From an uncultured Elusimicrobium sp. (GTDB lineage Bacteria; Elusimicrobiota; Endomicrobiia; Endomicrobiales; Endomicrobiaceae), in the NCBI GenBank assembly GCA_902761395.1, contig CACWKJ010000008.1, positions 1-18,706 on the forward strand: a stretch of DNA of 18,706 nt, in the 5' to 3' direction. The notes under the pieces are model-generated. The model made no database searches. It saw nothing but the letters and a program-made list of their open reading frames with translations, and had not been told where the DNA came from. Positions 1 to 8,628 of this stretch are shown here, piece by piece (position 1 is the stretch's first letter; each line of letters opens with the position of its first letter). A program made the position numbers and the translations under genes.

Positions 1-6
1 AATGAA

Positions 7-66
7 GAAACTCAGGAATGAAGTGTATATGGATCCCGTAAGGGCATACTCGATTTCCTGAGTTTC
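7..66. repeat. Hairpin-forming inverted repeat at the left edge
   Basis: Twelve bases at 7-18 (GAAACTCAGGAA) are the exact reverse complement of 55-66. Inside lie further complementary pieces, ending in CCC (35-37), GTAA (38-41) and GGG (42-44), a GNRA-type capped stem. The whole could fold as a hairpin of about 60 nt on either strand. No uridine run follows, so it is not a standard terminator. I do not recognise the family. It lies beyond the last gene of the minus-strand string. Confidence 0.6.
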
Positions 67-104
67 AATATTATAACCAAAATATTAAGGTCGCTATAAG
101 TTGT

Positions 105-142
105 AAATTAAGTATTCGCTATAGTTAACGAATACTTAATTT
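105..142 (-). terminator. Hairpin overlapping the end of queH, possible operon terminator
   Basis: A 14-bp perfect inverted repeat (105-118 with 129-142) and a 10-nt loop span the queH stop codon (125-127). It is the strongest structure at the end of the minus-strand gene string, so it may mark the 3' end of the transcript. It lacks a clean uridine tract on either strand, so the terminator role is inference. It could instead be a 3' end-protecting hairpin. Confidence 0.4.
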
Positions 143-655
143 GCATCCGCAATATCTCTGACTGTAAAGTCCCAATTTCTTAATTTTATGAACACCGTCA
201 TAATGAATCTTTCGCGGATCTACATAAACGAAATTCAGTCCGTTTTGTGCAGCCATCTCTTCGCACATTTGTTTTATAACGTCGTGCTTTTGGTATGGGC
301 TGGACAATAATGTTGTTGAAAAGTTTTTTATACCGGTTTGTTTTGCTGTTTCCACCGTTTTTTCTAACCTTTTTAAATAACAATAATAGCATCTGCCTTT
401 ATCACATTTAACGGCATCGTTAAGCCAAAGGTCTTCATATTTAGTTTCATCATCCAACCAATCGGCTTTTATTTCCATTTTTTGAATATTTAGCAAATCC
501 ATATACTTGTTCCAAGTATCGTATCTTGCCAAATGTTCTTTTAACGGATAAATGTTCGGATTAAACCACAAACTTACTATTTCGTATTCCTGTAACAATG
601 TTATTGTTGATGCACTGCACGGCGCACAACATGTATGTAACAAAATCTTTTCCAT
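125..655 (-). CDS. queH: Epoxyqueuosine reductase QueH
   Basis: 176-aa protein of the QueH (DUF208) family, which reduces epoxyqueuosine to queuosine in the anticodon loop of tRNA (GUN anticodons), the last step of queuosine synthesis. It replaces the cobalamin-dependent QueG in many bacteria. Visible motifs: HTCCAPC at residues 7-13, C84, RCYYCY at 88-93 and YSQRYCGC at 164-171. These cysteines match the set that holds the [4Fe-4S] cluster and second iron in the family. Length is normal. It is the last gene of the long minus-strand string, 32 bases after ruvB; a weak purine-rich site (AAAAAGAG) precedes the ATG. Its stop codon lies in the loop of a 14-bp hairpin. No other queuosine genes are in the window. 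Confidence 0.93.
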   Translation of the reverse strand: MEKILLHTCCAPCSASTITLLQEYEIVSLWFNPNIYPLKEHLARYDTWNKYMDLLNIQKMEIKADWLDDETKYEDLWLNDAVKCDKGRCYYCYLKRLEKTVETAKQTGIKNFSTTLLSSPYQKHDVIKQMCEEMAAQNGLNFVYVDPRKIHYDGVHKIKKLGLYSQRYCGCKLSIR

Positions 656-687
656 ATTAAAACAACTCTTTTTGATTATTAATTTTT

Positions 688-1692
688 TTAGGTATAGGAA
701 TATTCAAATGTTTGTATGCCAACGGTAACAACTCTGCCTCTGGGTGTTCTTGCAATAAATCCTAACTGTATCAAATAAGGTTCATAAACATCCGATATTG
801 TATCCGCATCTTCACTGACAGACACGGCCATAGTATCAAGTCCTACCGGTCCGCCTGAAAACTTTTCTATCATTGTGGTAAGTAAAAGCCTGTCCATTTT
901 ATCAAGACCGATATCATCTATTCCTAAAGCATCAAGACCTTCTTTTGCTATTTGTTTATTTATTACACCGCCCGTTTTTATCTCGGCAAAATCCCTGACT
1001 CTTTTTAATAATCTGTTAACGATTCTCGGGGTACCTCTCGATCTTCTTGCAATTTCAAGAGCACCTTCTTCATCTGTTTTAACATTTATTATTGAACTTG
1101 ACCTTTTAACTATTTGTACAAGTTCGTCCGTATCATAATAATTTAAATGTTCTATTATACCGAATCTGTCTCTTAAAGGGCTTGAAAGCATACCCGCTCT
1201 TGTAGTTGCACCTATCAAAGTAAATTTTGGTACGGGAAGTTTTATCGTTTTTGCGGAAGGTCCCTGTCCGATAATAATATCAAGTTCAAAATCTTCCATT
1301 GCAGGATAAAGAGCTTCTTCCACCAAATGATTCATCCTGTGAATTTCATCTATAAAGAAAACATCACCTTCGGAAAGGTTGGTTAAAATTGCAGCTAAAT
1401 CCCCGACTCTTTCAAGAACAGGACCGGAAGTTGTTCTTAAATTTCCGCCCATTTCTTTTGCAATAATATGTGCAAGTGTGGTTTTACCCAGTCCCGGTGG
1501 TGCATAAAACAAACAATGATCTAAAGGCTCATTTCTTTTTTTGGATGCTTCAATAAAAACCTTTAAATTATTTTTAAGTTTTTGTTGACCGATAAACTCG
1601 TCAAGATATTTAGGTCTTAACGAATTTTCAAGTCTTTCTTCCGGAGATAAATTTTCCGGATCTATAATTCTGTTTTCTTCATTCATATCCAT
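688..1692 (-). CDS. ruvB: Holliday junction branch migration helicase RuvB
   Basis: 334-aa AAA+ motor that, as a hexamer with RuvA, drives branch migration of Holliday junctions in recombination and repair. Walker A APPGLGKTT at residues 64-72, Walker B FIDEIHR at 113-119, sensor ATTRAG at 162-167, arginine-finger segment SPLRDRFG at 171-178, and the C-terminal winged-helix signature RTPRGRV about 12 residues from the end. Length is typical. The start lies one base after the ruvA stop, so the two are almost certainly translationally coupled. A second in-frame ATG two codons on (1686) is an alternative start. No ruvC is present beside it. Confidence 0.97.
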   Translation of the reverse strand: MDMNEENRIIDPENLSPEERLENSLRPKYLDEFIGQQKLKNNLKVFIEASKKRNEPLDHCLFYAPPGLGKTTLAHIIAKEMGGNLRTTSGPVLERVGDLAAILTNLSEGDVFFIDEIHRMNHLVEEALYPAMEDFELDIIIGQGPSAKTIKLPVPKFTLIGATTRAGMLSSPLRDRFGIIEHLNYYDTDELVQIVKRSSSIINVKTDEEGALEIARRSRGTPRIVNRLLKRVRDFAEIKTGGVINKQIAKEGLDALGIDDIGLDKMDRLLLTTMIEKFSGGPVGLDTMAVSVSEDADTISDVYEPYLIQLGFIARTPRGRVVTVGIQTFEYSYT

Positions 1693-1693
1693 T

Positions 1694-2299
1694 TTATAAA
1701 TACTTTAAAGATTCCGTAATTATTTGTTCTACTGAAAAATCTTTATTTTCGTTTGCTACTTTATTTACAACTTCTCTTGCATCGGTTTCTTTATAACCTA
1801 ATGCCACAAGTGCGGCTACCGCTTCCGAAGAAGAAGAACCCGCATCGATATTGCTCCACTTTGCGGAATCTTTTACGGTAACGTTTGCTATTTTATCTTT
1901 TAATGCGGCTACCAACTTTTCAGCAGTTTTCTTTGTAAATCCGAAAATTCCGCTAAGCATTGAAACATCTCTTTTCATCACCGCCGCTTTAAAATCAGCA
2001 AACGATTTTGAAATTTTATCGAGATATTCCATTGCCTTTTTAGCACCTGTTGAAGGAACTTCATCTTTTATTAAAACGAACATATCTCTTTCTTCTCTGG
2101 TTAAGAAACCGTAATAAGAAATTACTCCGCCGTACATTCCGGTAGATTCTATAATATATAGTTTTACCTGGTTACCGTCGGTAGGCAACTTGTTAAATGT
2201 ATCCGCAGTTATGGAAATACTATAACCGATACCTGCAACTTCCACAACTGCGGTATTTAAAGTTTTATAAGATAATGTTCCTTTAAAATAATCTATCAA
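1694..2299 (-). CDS. ruvA: Holliday junction DNA helicase subunit RuvA
   Basis: 201-aa RuvA, the tetrameric Holliday-junction-binding partner of RuvB. N-terminal OB-fold (about 1-65), two helix-hairpin-helix motifs (about 76-94 and 111-131) and a C-terminal RuvB-contacting domain (about 155-201) after a serine-rich linker. The start codon is TTG (2297-2299), preceded by a purine-rich site (AAGAGGAA) that sits inside the end of rpsA, only 2 bases away. Odd point: both hairpins depart from the family G-[IV]-G pattern. The first reads VPSTGAKKA and the second GFTKKTAE, where GVGPK and GIGKKTAE are usual. Identity is supported by overall layout and by ruvB next door. Confidence 0.93.
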   Translation of the reverse strand: MIDYFKGTLSYKTLNTAVVEVAGIGYSISITADTFNKLPTDGNQVKLYIIESTGMYGGVISYYGFLTREERDMFVLIKDEVPSTGAKKAMEYLDKISKSFADFKAAVMKRDVSMLSGIFGFTKKTAEKLVAALKDKIANVTVKDSAKWSNIDAGSSSSEAVAALVALGYKETDAREVVNKVANENKDFSVEQIITESLKYL

Positions 2300-2301
2300 A
2301 A

Positions 2302-3969
2302 TTATTCCTCTTCCTGTAATATGTCGCCGAGTGTCGGTTTTTCATCGTTGGAAGAGAATTGTTTTATCAACTCTTTTTCCTGAGCTTTTTCAAATTTCTT
2401 AATTGAAGCTTCCAACTTTCTTTCTCTTAAATCGGCCTTAATTATTTTTGCTTCGATTTCTTCCCCTTCTTTAGGAAGCTCGCCGATTTTATTTTCAAAA
2501 GATAATTCGGTTCTCTTAATTAACACTTCAATTTTCGGCTCAACTTCAATAAATACACCAAATTCCGCAACTCTTACAACTTTACCTTTAACGGTTGTTC
2601 CGAGTTTATATTTTTTATAAGGATCTTCCGTTAAATGTTTTAAAGATAATGCAATTTTTTCGTTTTGTGTATTAACAGATAAAACAACAACTTCAACTTC
2701 CTGACCTTTTTTCAAGAAATCTTCAGGGAACTTTGTTGTTTTAAACCAAGAAAAATCACTTATATGTATAAGACCTTCAACACCTTCCGGCAATTTTACG
2801 AATGCACCGAACGGTGTAATATTTTTTACTATACCTTTAACTTTTGTTCCCGGAACATAATGTCTTGCGGTTTCTTCCCATGGGTTAGGTTTCATTTGTT
2901 TTACGGACAAAGAAATCTTCTTTGTTTCTTTATCGCAACTTACAATTTTAACTTCTATTTCCTGTCCTTCTTTAACTTCGCTCTTGAACAAATGTTCTGC
3001 ATCGTTCCAAGCATATTCCGCTACAGGCAACAAACCTTCAACACCTTTTTCAAGTTCAACAAATGCTCCGTAAGGCATTATTGAAGTAACTTTGCCTTTC
3101 ATTATAAGACCTGCAATATATTTTTCCCCTGCACTGTCCCAAGGGTTAACTGCAAGCTGTTTCATACTTAAAGAAATCTTCTCGTTTTCTTTATCTATTT
3201 TGGATATTTGAACTCTTACTATTTGACCTACATGCAAAATATCTTCAACTTTTTTAACTTTGTACCAAGCAAGTTCGCCGATATGTAAAAATCCGTCTAC
3301 TCCGCCCAAATCTACAAATGCTGCCGAAGGAATAATTTTTTTAACTGTTCCGTCCAATATTTGGCCTTCGGTTAATGTTGCAAACATTTGTTCTCTTTTT
3401 GCTCTTTTTTCATCTTCCAAAAGTTTTCTTCTTGATAATGTTATTTTCTTATCGTATCTGTCAAATTCGGTAATTGCAAACTCAAAATTTTTACCTATAT
3501 ATTTTTCCGGATTGTTAACAAAAGATGTATCTACTTGCGAAATGTGCAAGAAAGCATTTACTCCGACATCAACAATAAAGCCGCCCTTAATTGATTTCTT
3601 TATTGTTCCTTTTATTGTTTGTTTGTTTTTGAATATTTCTTCTACTTTATCCCAAGCTTGTTTTTCCAAAACTTCTCTGTAAGAAAGTTGTATTCTTCCT
3701 ACGGCATTTTTTACAAATACTTTTACTGTTGCACCTACTGCCAACTCTTTGGGAATTTCGTTGTTTTCAAATTCGGATTTAGGAATTATACCTTCCGATT
3801 TCATACCTAAATCCACCATAAACCCGTCATCGGTTTCGGCAACAATTACAACATCCAATATTTGACCTTTGCTAAGACCCATCTTTGTTTCAGGTCCCAA
3901 CAAATCTGCCATACTGATACTTTCATCTTCTTCAAACTTCGTTAAATTATCTAAATTATTGTTTTCCAT
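2302..3969 (-). CDS. rpsA: Ribosomal protein S1, six S1 domains
   Basis: 555-aa 30S ribosomal protein S1, which binds mRNA leaders and helps load them on the ribosome. Six S1 (OB-fold) repeats can be seen at about residues 34-100, 117-184, 201-272, 287-359, 374-446 and 457-526. The central repeats carry the typical GAFV(E/K)L and GL(I/L)(P/H)(V/I) patterns. Six domains and about 555 residues match the Gram-negative type rather than the shorter Bacillus form. The N-terminus is acidic. A strong AAGGAG site precedes the ATG. ispH ends 38 bases upstream. In Clostridia S1 is often joined to IspH or next to it; here they are neighbours but separate. Confidence 0.95.
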   Translation of the reverse strand: MENNNLDNLTKFEEDESISMADLLGPETKMGLSKGQILDVVIVAETDDGFMVDLGMKSEGIIPKSEFENNEIPKELAVGATVKVFVKNAVGRIQLSYREVLEKQAWDKVEEIFKNKQTIKGTIKKSIKGGFIVDVGVNAFLHISQVDTSFVNNPEKYIGKNFEFAITEFDRYDKKITLSRRKLLEDEKRAKREQMFATLTEGQILDGTVKKIIPSAAFVDLGGVDGFLHIGELAWYKVKKVEDILHVGQIVRVQISKIDKENEKISLSMKQLAVNPWDSAGEKYIAGLIMKGKVTSIMPYGAFVELEKGVEGLLPVAEYAWNDAEHLFKSEVKEGQEIEVKIVSCDKETKKISLSVKQMKPNPWEETARHYVPGTKVKGIVKNITPFGAFVKLPEGVEGLIHISDFSWFKTTKFPEDFLKKGQEVEVVVLSVNTQNEKIALSLKHLTEDPYKKYKLGTTVKGKVVRVAEFGVFIEVEPKIEVLIKRTELSFENKIGELPKEGEEIEAKIIKADLRERKLEASIKKFEKAQEKELIKQFSSNDEKPTLGDILQEEE

Positions 3970-4007
3970 TTTACTTCTTCTCCTTTTCGTGATCTAATCT
4001 TAACCTT

Positions 4008-4847
4008 CTAACAATTTGTGATTTCTTTTATCCTCCTTTTAATATTTTCAATAATCCAGTCAGGCGTTGAAGCACCTGCCGTTATTCCTACAGCTTCTAC
4101 TTTGTCGAACCAAGCTGGTTTGATTTCATCGACATCTTCTATATGATATGTTTTTGTTATGTTAGAACAAATCTGGTACAAGCGGGTAGTATTACCTGAA
4201 TTTTTACCGCCTATAACAATCATTACATCAACTTCTTTAGCCAACTTTGCAGCCGCACTTTGTCTGTCAAAGGTTGCTCTGCAAATAGTGTTAAATACCT
4301 TCACTTGAGATATTTTGGATATCTCATTAACAATTTCTTCAAACTTTTTAGGACTTTGTGTAGTTTGGCTTACTATATAAATTATATCAGTTTTTTTAAC
4401 ATTTTTAACATCGTTTTTATCTTCAACAACCAAACATTTGCCTTTGCCGTAAGAAACAAGAGCCACAACTTCCGGATGTTTTTTTTCACCTACAATAACG
4501 ATTTGTTCGCTGTCTTTACTTAACTCTTTTATTATGTCTTGTGCCTTCTTTACGAAAGGGCAGGCAGCATCCACTATTTTTATATTTTCTTTTTTAGATA
4601 AATTTTCGTAAATATCCAAAGGAATTCCGTGTGTTCTTAACACCAAAACACCTTTTTCTATTTTCGAATAATCTTCAATAACTTTAATATTTTCTTTTTC
4701 TAATCTTGCAACTTCCTGCGGATTATGTATTAAAGGCCCGAAGGTGTAAACATCACTGTTTTTTGAAGCAATGTCTTGTGCCAAATCTATTGCTCTTTTT
4801 ACACCGAAACAAAATCCCGCACTTTTAGCTATTGTTATTTTTACCAT
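4008..4847 (-). CDS. ispH: 4-hydroxy-3-methylbut-2-enyl diphosphate reductase IspH
   Basis: 279-aa iron-sulfur enzyme of the last MEP-pathway step, converting HMBPP to isopentenyl and dimethylallyl diphosphate. The three cluster cysteines are C13 (AGFCFGV), C96 (DAACPF) and C189 (NTICRAT). Substrate-site residues are H41, H74, H124 and the catalytic E126 in HPEV, plus SGN at 217-219 and S260. Length is normal and there is no S1 extension at the C-terminus. It sits 8 bases after plsC and 38 bases before rpsA. The MEP pathway therefore supplies isoprenoids in this organism. Confidence 0.96.
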   Translation of the reverse strand: MVKITIAKSAGFCFGVKRAIDLAQDIASKNSDVYTFGPLIHNPQEVARLEKENIKVIEDYSKIEKGVLVLRTHGIPLDIYENLSKKENIKIVDAACPFVKKAQDIIKELSKDSEQIVIVGEKKHPEVVALVSYGKGKCLVVEDKNDVKNVKKTDIIYIVSQTTQSPKKFEEIVNEISKISQVKVFNTICRATFDRQSAAAKLAKEVDVMIVIGGKNSGNTTRLYQICSNITKTYHIEDVDEIKPAWFDKVEAVGITAGASTPDWIIENIKRRIKEITNC

Positions 4848-4855
4848 TTTTTTCT

Positions 4856-5446
4856 CTACAATGCTCTTATTTCGTCCAACACCTGTTGAGCTATTTTTAA
4901 ATAATCTTCTTTTGTATGTTCTTTCGGAGGATATACCGGTTTACCATACTTTATTTCTATTCTTTTGAACTTTTTCATATTATTGGTATTAACTATTTTT
5001 ACCGGAACTATAGGAACCTGACAATTACAAGCCACCATACCTACACCCGGTCTTGCTTTACCTAACTCGCCCGTTTTTGATCTTGTACCTTCCGGAAACA
5101 TTAACAATGCTTTTTTGTTTTCCAAAAGAGTAAATGCATTTCTGAATGCACTCATATCCTGCATACCTCTTTTTACGGGGAAAGCATTTGTTCTTTTTAT
5201 TACAGAACCTAATATCGGAGTATCGAAAAGTTCTTGTTTTGCCATAAAATAAAGGTCTTGTTTCATAAAACATCCGGCCAACGGCGGATCAAAAAAACTC
5301 ATATGGTTTGGAGCTATTATAAAGCCTGTGTTTTCGGGTATATTTTCCTGCCCGGAAGATTTGCATCTGTATATAAGAATAAACATCAACTTGAACACAA
5401 CTTTGCCTAAATAATATAAAAAACTGCTTCTTTTTCTTATTTGCAT
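4856..5446 (-). CDS. plsC: 1-acyl-sn-glycerol-3-phosphate acyltransferase PlsC
   Basis: 196-aa membrane-associated acyltransferase that makes phosphatidic acid from lysophosphatidic acid. Catalytic HX4D motif within NHMSFFD at residues 47-53 and the substrate-binding FPEGTRS at 117-123. A hydrophobic segment at about 11-26 can anchor it in the inner membrane. I chose the ATG at 5446: a GAGGTG site lies 11 bases upstream and the gene then overlaps the aroA stop by 10 bases. A longer frame begins at 5494 but adds 16 residues inside aroA. In clostridial genomes cmk often sits between aroA and plsC; here it is absent. Confidence 0.9.
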   Translation of the reverse strand: MQIRKRSSFLYYLGKVVFKLMFILIYRCKSSGQENIPENTGFIIAPNHMSFFDPPLAGCFMKQDLYFMAKQELFDTPILGSVIKRTNAFPVKRGMQDMSAFRNAFTLLENKKALLMFPEGTRSKTGELGKARPGVGMVACNCQVPIVPVKIVNTNNMKKFKRIEIKYGKPVYPPKEHTKEDYLKIAQQVLDEIRAL

Positions 5447-6714
5447 ATCTTTTTTAACACCTCGTAAAAATTTGCAAAGGAAATTTTTACACAATCGCTG
5501 TTTAAAATTTCCGTTTCACCTTCCGCTGTAAGACCTGCTATAGATAACATCATTGCTATTCTGTGATCATCAAAACTGTCTACCGTTGCACCTTTAAGTT
5601 TTACAGGTCCGTTTATTATAAAACCGTCATCTGTTTCCTTAATATCCGCACCCATTTTATTTAATTGAGATGCAACCGAATGTATTCTGTCACTTTCTTT
5701 AACTTTTAATTCTTTTGCACCCGATATAATTGTTTGTCCTTCGGCTTGAGTAGCCGCAAGAACTATTATGGGAATTTCATCTATTAAAGACGGAACTATT
5801 TCTTTACCGAAACTTGTAGAATTAAGTTTTGAAGTTTTTATTTCTATATCGGCAACATCTTCACCCGATACCGTTCTGACGTTATCCAAAACAATGTCGG
5901 CACCCATACTTTTTAAAACTGTTAAAATTCCGTCTCTTGTTTTGTTTATATTTACATTTAAAATTTTTATATTTGAGTTTGGAACAATTAAACCTGCAAC
6001 AATAAAAAATGCTGCAGAAGATATGTCGCAGGTAACCGTTACTTCCTGTGCATACAACCCGTTACACTTTTTTACACTTACGGATAACCCGTCAACCGAA
6101 ATATCCGCACCGAATGTTTTAAACATTCTTTCGCTGTGATCTCTTGATTTTATCGGTTCCGTAACCGTTGTTGTTCCGTCCGCATATAACCCTGCAAACA
6201 ATATGCACGATTTTACCTGTGCACTTGCCACGGAACTCGTATAACTTATTGCTTTTAAATTTTCTTTCGGAGAAATTGTCATAGGTAAAAAGTTATTTTC
6301 TTTTGCCGTAATATTTGCACCCATTAAAGACAAAGGTTCAATAACTCTTTTCATCGGTCTTTTAGATAAACTTGCATCACCGGTAATCGTTGATGAAAAT
6401 TTTTGGCCTGCCAAAACTCCCGACAGCAACCTTGTTGTTGTACCGGAATTTCCCGCATAAATTTCTTTAACGGGATTTTTTAAACCGTTAATACCGGCAC
6501 CCGTTATTGTAAGTGAATTTTCGGTTTGTTCTATATTTACACCCATTTGTTTAAATGCATTCATTGTCATCAAACAATCATCGGATTTAAGGTAATTATT
6601 TATATAAGATTTACCTGTCGCAAGCGAAGACAACATTATTGCTCTGTGGGTAATGGATTTATCTGCCGGAACCGTAATTATTCCGTTAAGTTTTGATACC
6701 TTATTTATTTTCAT
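5437..6714 (-). CDS. aroA: 3-phosphoshikimate 1-carboxyvinyltransferase (EPSP synthase)
   Basis: 425-aa EPSP synthase, which joins phosphoenolpyruvate to shikimate-3-phosphate two steps before chorismate. Phosphate-binding DKSITHR at residues 18-24, NSGTTTRL at 89-96, and near the C-terminus LIDEIPI with the catalytic Asp, then KESDRI and DHRIAM. NSGTT, in place of the NAGTA seen in class I enzymes, points to a class II-like form, which family knowledge links to lower glyphosate sensitivity; that is inference. The start overlaps the tyrA stop as ATGA, so translation is probably coupled. It supplies chorismate to the trp genes upstream and to TyrA. Confidence 0.96.
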   Translation of the reverse strand: MKINKVSKLNGIITVPADKSITHRAIMLSSLATGKSYINNYLKSDDCLMTMNAFKQMGVNIEQTENSLTITGAGINGLKNPVKEIYAGNSGTTTRLLSGVLAGQKFSSTITGDASLSKRPMKRVIEPLSLMGANITAKENNFLPMTISPKENLKAISYTSSVASAQVKSCILFAGLYADGTTTVTEPIKSRDHSERMFKTFGADISVDGLSVSVKKCNGLYAQEVTVTCDISSAAFFIVAGLIVPNSNIKILNVNINKTRDGILTVLKSMGADIVLDNVRTVSGEDVADIEIKTSKLNSTSFGKEIVPSLIDEIPIIVLAATQAEGQTIISGAKELKVKESDRIHSVASQLNKMGADIKETDDGFIINGPVKLKGATVDSFDDHRIAMMLSIAGLTAEGETEILNSDCVKISFANFYEVLKKICK

Positions 6715-7553
6715 TGTCTTATACTTTTTTCCAATATTTCTTTCAGTTTTTCTTCGTTTCCGAAAGTACCGACAAACTCTTTTATTTGTTTACATAATTC
6801 TTCGGACAAAATTTTTAAGTTATCTTTGTTATTTAAAAATATCGGGATCCACATTTGCGGAGAAGATTTTGCTACTCTGGTTAAACTTTTAAATGAGCCT
6901 GCAACCAAATTTTCTATATTTTTATTTTTGCCTCTTTTTTCTCTGAACATCTTATAAAAACTGAATGCTATTATATGAGGAATATGACTTGTAAAAGCTA
7001 CGGTTTCATCATGTTCTTTTGCGGACATAAAAAATGTTTTACAACCTATATCCTTCCATAATTTAGCTATTACTTTTGTATTTTTATCTTTCGGATTTGA
7101 GGTTATTACAACGGTAGCATTATTATAAATATCCAAACTTGCATACTCTATACCGTTTTGTTCTATACCGCACATCGGATGGCAGCCTATGAATGCAGGG
7201 TAATCTTTGTTCTTTTGTTTAAGTTGTTTTATTTTTGTATCGACATTAAACTTTATGCTGCCTATATCGCAAACAATAGTTTTTTTGTTAGCGAATGTTG
7301 CTATTTTTTTATAAATATCAACTATCGTATCTACGGGACTGCAAATAAAAATTATATCGGCACACTTTGCTGCAGAAATATCCGTTGAGTAACTATCGAC
7401 GGCATTTTTATCTTTGGCAAGTTTCAAGTTTTTTATGTTTCTGCCTATACCTATAACATCGTATTGCCTTGAGCCGTTTTTAAATAAATGTCTCAAGGCA
7501 ATACCTAAAGATCCGCCCATTAAACCTACGCCTATTACTGCAACGGTTTTCAT
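6711..7553 (-). CDS. tyrA: Prephenate (or arogenate) dehydrogenase TyrA
   Basis: 280-aa NAD(P)-dependent dehydrogenase for the tyrosine branch, oxidatively decarboxylating prephenate or arogenate. Rossmann motif GVGLMGGS at residues 8-15, CSPVDT at about 71-76, GCHPMCG at 123-129, and FTSHIPH at 187-193, which holds the conserved active-site histidine region. It is the short form: no ACT domain and no chorismate mutase fusion, so no built-in allosteric domain is visible. The ATG shares one base with the aroF stop (TAATG), and the gene overlaps aroA by four bases. Prephenate versus arogenate preference cannot be told from sequence. No chorismate mutase or pheA gene is in the window. Confidence 0.93.
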   Translation of the reverse strand: MKTVAVIGVGLMGGSLGIALRHLFKNGSRQYDVIGIGRNIKNLKLAKDKNAVDSYSTDISAAKCADIIFICSPVDTIVDIYKKIATFANKKTIVCDIGSIKFNVDTKIKQLKQKNKDYPAFIGCHPMCGIEQNGIEYASLDIYNNATVVITSNPKDKNTKVIAKLWKDIGCKTFFMSAKEHDETVAFTSHIPHIIAFSFYKMFREKRGKNKNIENLVAGSFKSLTRVAKSSPQMWIPIFLNNKDNLKILSEELCKQIKEFVGTFGNEEKLKEILEKSIRQ

Positions 7554-8569
7554 TAAATCTCTCTGCCTAATGCTTTTGCCAAAACTTTAAGTTCCGACAT
7601 TAATTTTTTATATTGGTCCGGTAACAAACTTTGTGCTCCGTCCGACAAAGCTTCTTCCGGTCTGGGATGTATTTCCAATGCTATTGCATCCGCTCCTACG
7701 GCTAAACAACCTTTTGCCATTGTAGGAACATGTTCTCTTATACCTATACCGTGAGAAGGATCCAATACTACCGGCAAATGTGTGAGTTTTTTTACAACAG
7801 GTATAGCATTCAAATCCAAAGTAAATCTTGTTGCGGTTTCGAATGTTCTTATACCTCTTTCACACAACATAACATTATTGTTTCCTTCAGACAAAATGTA
7901 TTCCGCTGAAAGCAACCATTCTTTTATTGTTGTTGCCATACCTCTTTTCAATAAAACAGGTTTCTTTTGTCTGCCGCAAGCTTTTAACAAATCGTAATTT
8001 TGAACATTTCTTGCACCGATTTGAACTATATCGCAATATTTACTTACCAAAGGAACTTGTTCCACCGACATAGCTTCGCTTATTGTAGGAATTTTATATT
8101 TTACTCCGACATCGTGCAAAAATTTTAAGCCTTTTTCTCCTAAACCTTGGAAAGTGTATGGCGAAGATCTCGGTTTATATGCTCCGCCTCTGAGTATTGT
8201 TCCTCCGCCGTCTTTAACTATTTTTGCTATTTCTTCCAATACGGATTTACTTTCTATTGCACAAGGTCCTGCTATAACAGGTACTTTGTTTCCACCTATT
8301 TCTATACCGTAAGGAAGTTTTATTATTGTATTTTCTTGCTTAAAATCTCTTGATGCCAACTTGTATGGTTTTTCGATTTCGCTTATATGGTCAACTTCAT
8401 CCATTGATTCAAAGAATTCACCATATTTTTCCGCAAATTCGCCAACCATACCGATAATGGTTACGTCTTTACCTTTCGATATGTGAGGTATGTAGCCTAA
8501 TTTCTTTATTTTTTCTACAACCTTTTTTTCTTCCTGCTTTGTCGCCCCTTTTTTAAGAGTTATAATCAT
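7553..8569 (-). CDS. aroF: 3-deoxy-7-phosphoheptulonate (DAHP) synthase, type I-beta
   Basis: 338-aa enzyme of the first shikimate step, condensing PEP and erythrose-4-phosphate. The catalytic TIM barrel shows AGPCAIES (100-107, metal-binding C103), RGGAYKPR (127-134), a KRG segment, and later DPSHGIG and EIHP with the other metal ligands. Residues 1 to about 70 form a ferredoxin-like N-terminal domain, as in the Thermotoga-type I-beta enzymes, where that domain gives feedback control by tyrosine or phenylalanine. An AAGGAG site precedes the ATG. It is separated from trpA by 59 bases, the largest gap in this gene string, which may hold its own promoter. The symbol aroF is by convention; the isozyme name is arbitrary. 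Confidence 0.95.
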   Translation of the reverse strand: MIITLKKGATKQEEKKVVEKIKKLGYIPHISKGKDVTIIGMVGEFAEKYGEFFESMDEVDHISEIEKPYKLASRDFKQENTIIKLPYGIEIGGNKVPVIAGPCAIESKSVLEEIAKIVKDGGGTILRGGAYKPRSSPYTFQGLGEKGLKFLHDVGVKYKIPTISEAMSVEQVPLVSKYCDIVQIGARNVQNYDLLKACGRQKKPVLLKRGMATTIKEWLLSAEYILSEGNNNVMLCERGIRTFETATRFTLDLNAIPVVKKLTHLPVVLDPSHGIGIREHVPTMAKGCLAVGADAIALEIHPRPEEALSDGAQSLLPDQYKKLMSELKVLAKALGREI

Positions 8570-8597
8570 TTCTTTTCTCCTTACAACTAATTTTTTT

Positions 8598-8626
8598 ATT
8601 ATATAAAATTAAAATTCTAATGTATA
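8598..8626 (-). promoter_or_regulatory. Possible internal promoter before aroF
   Basis: In the trpA-aroF gap, reading on the minus strand, TATACA (8626-8621), a 17-base spacer and a perfect TATAAT (8603-8598) are followed about 30 bases later by the aroF start. The -35 matches consensus at only four of six positions and the gap is very AT-rich, so chance is possible. If real, it would free aroF-tyrA-aroA and the downstream housekeeping genes from T-box control. Confidence 0.4.
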
Positions 8627-8628
8627 TA

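Noticed and set aside
3260..3682. 140-aa open frame on the plus strand
   Set aside because: Antisense to conserved S1 repeats; composition reflects the reverse complement of rpsA.
5447..5494. Upstream extension of plsC to 5494
   Set aside because: Adds 16 residues read inside aroA; the start at 5446 has a good ribosome-binding site.
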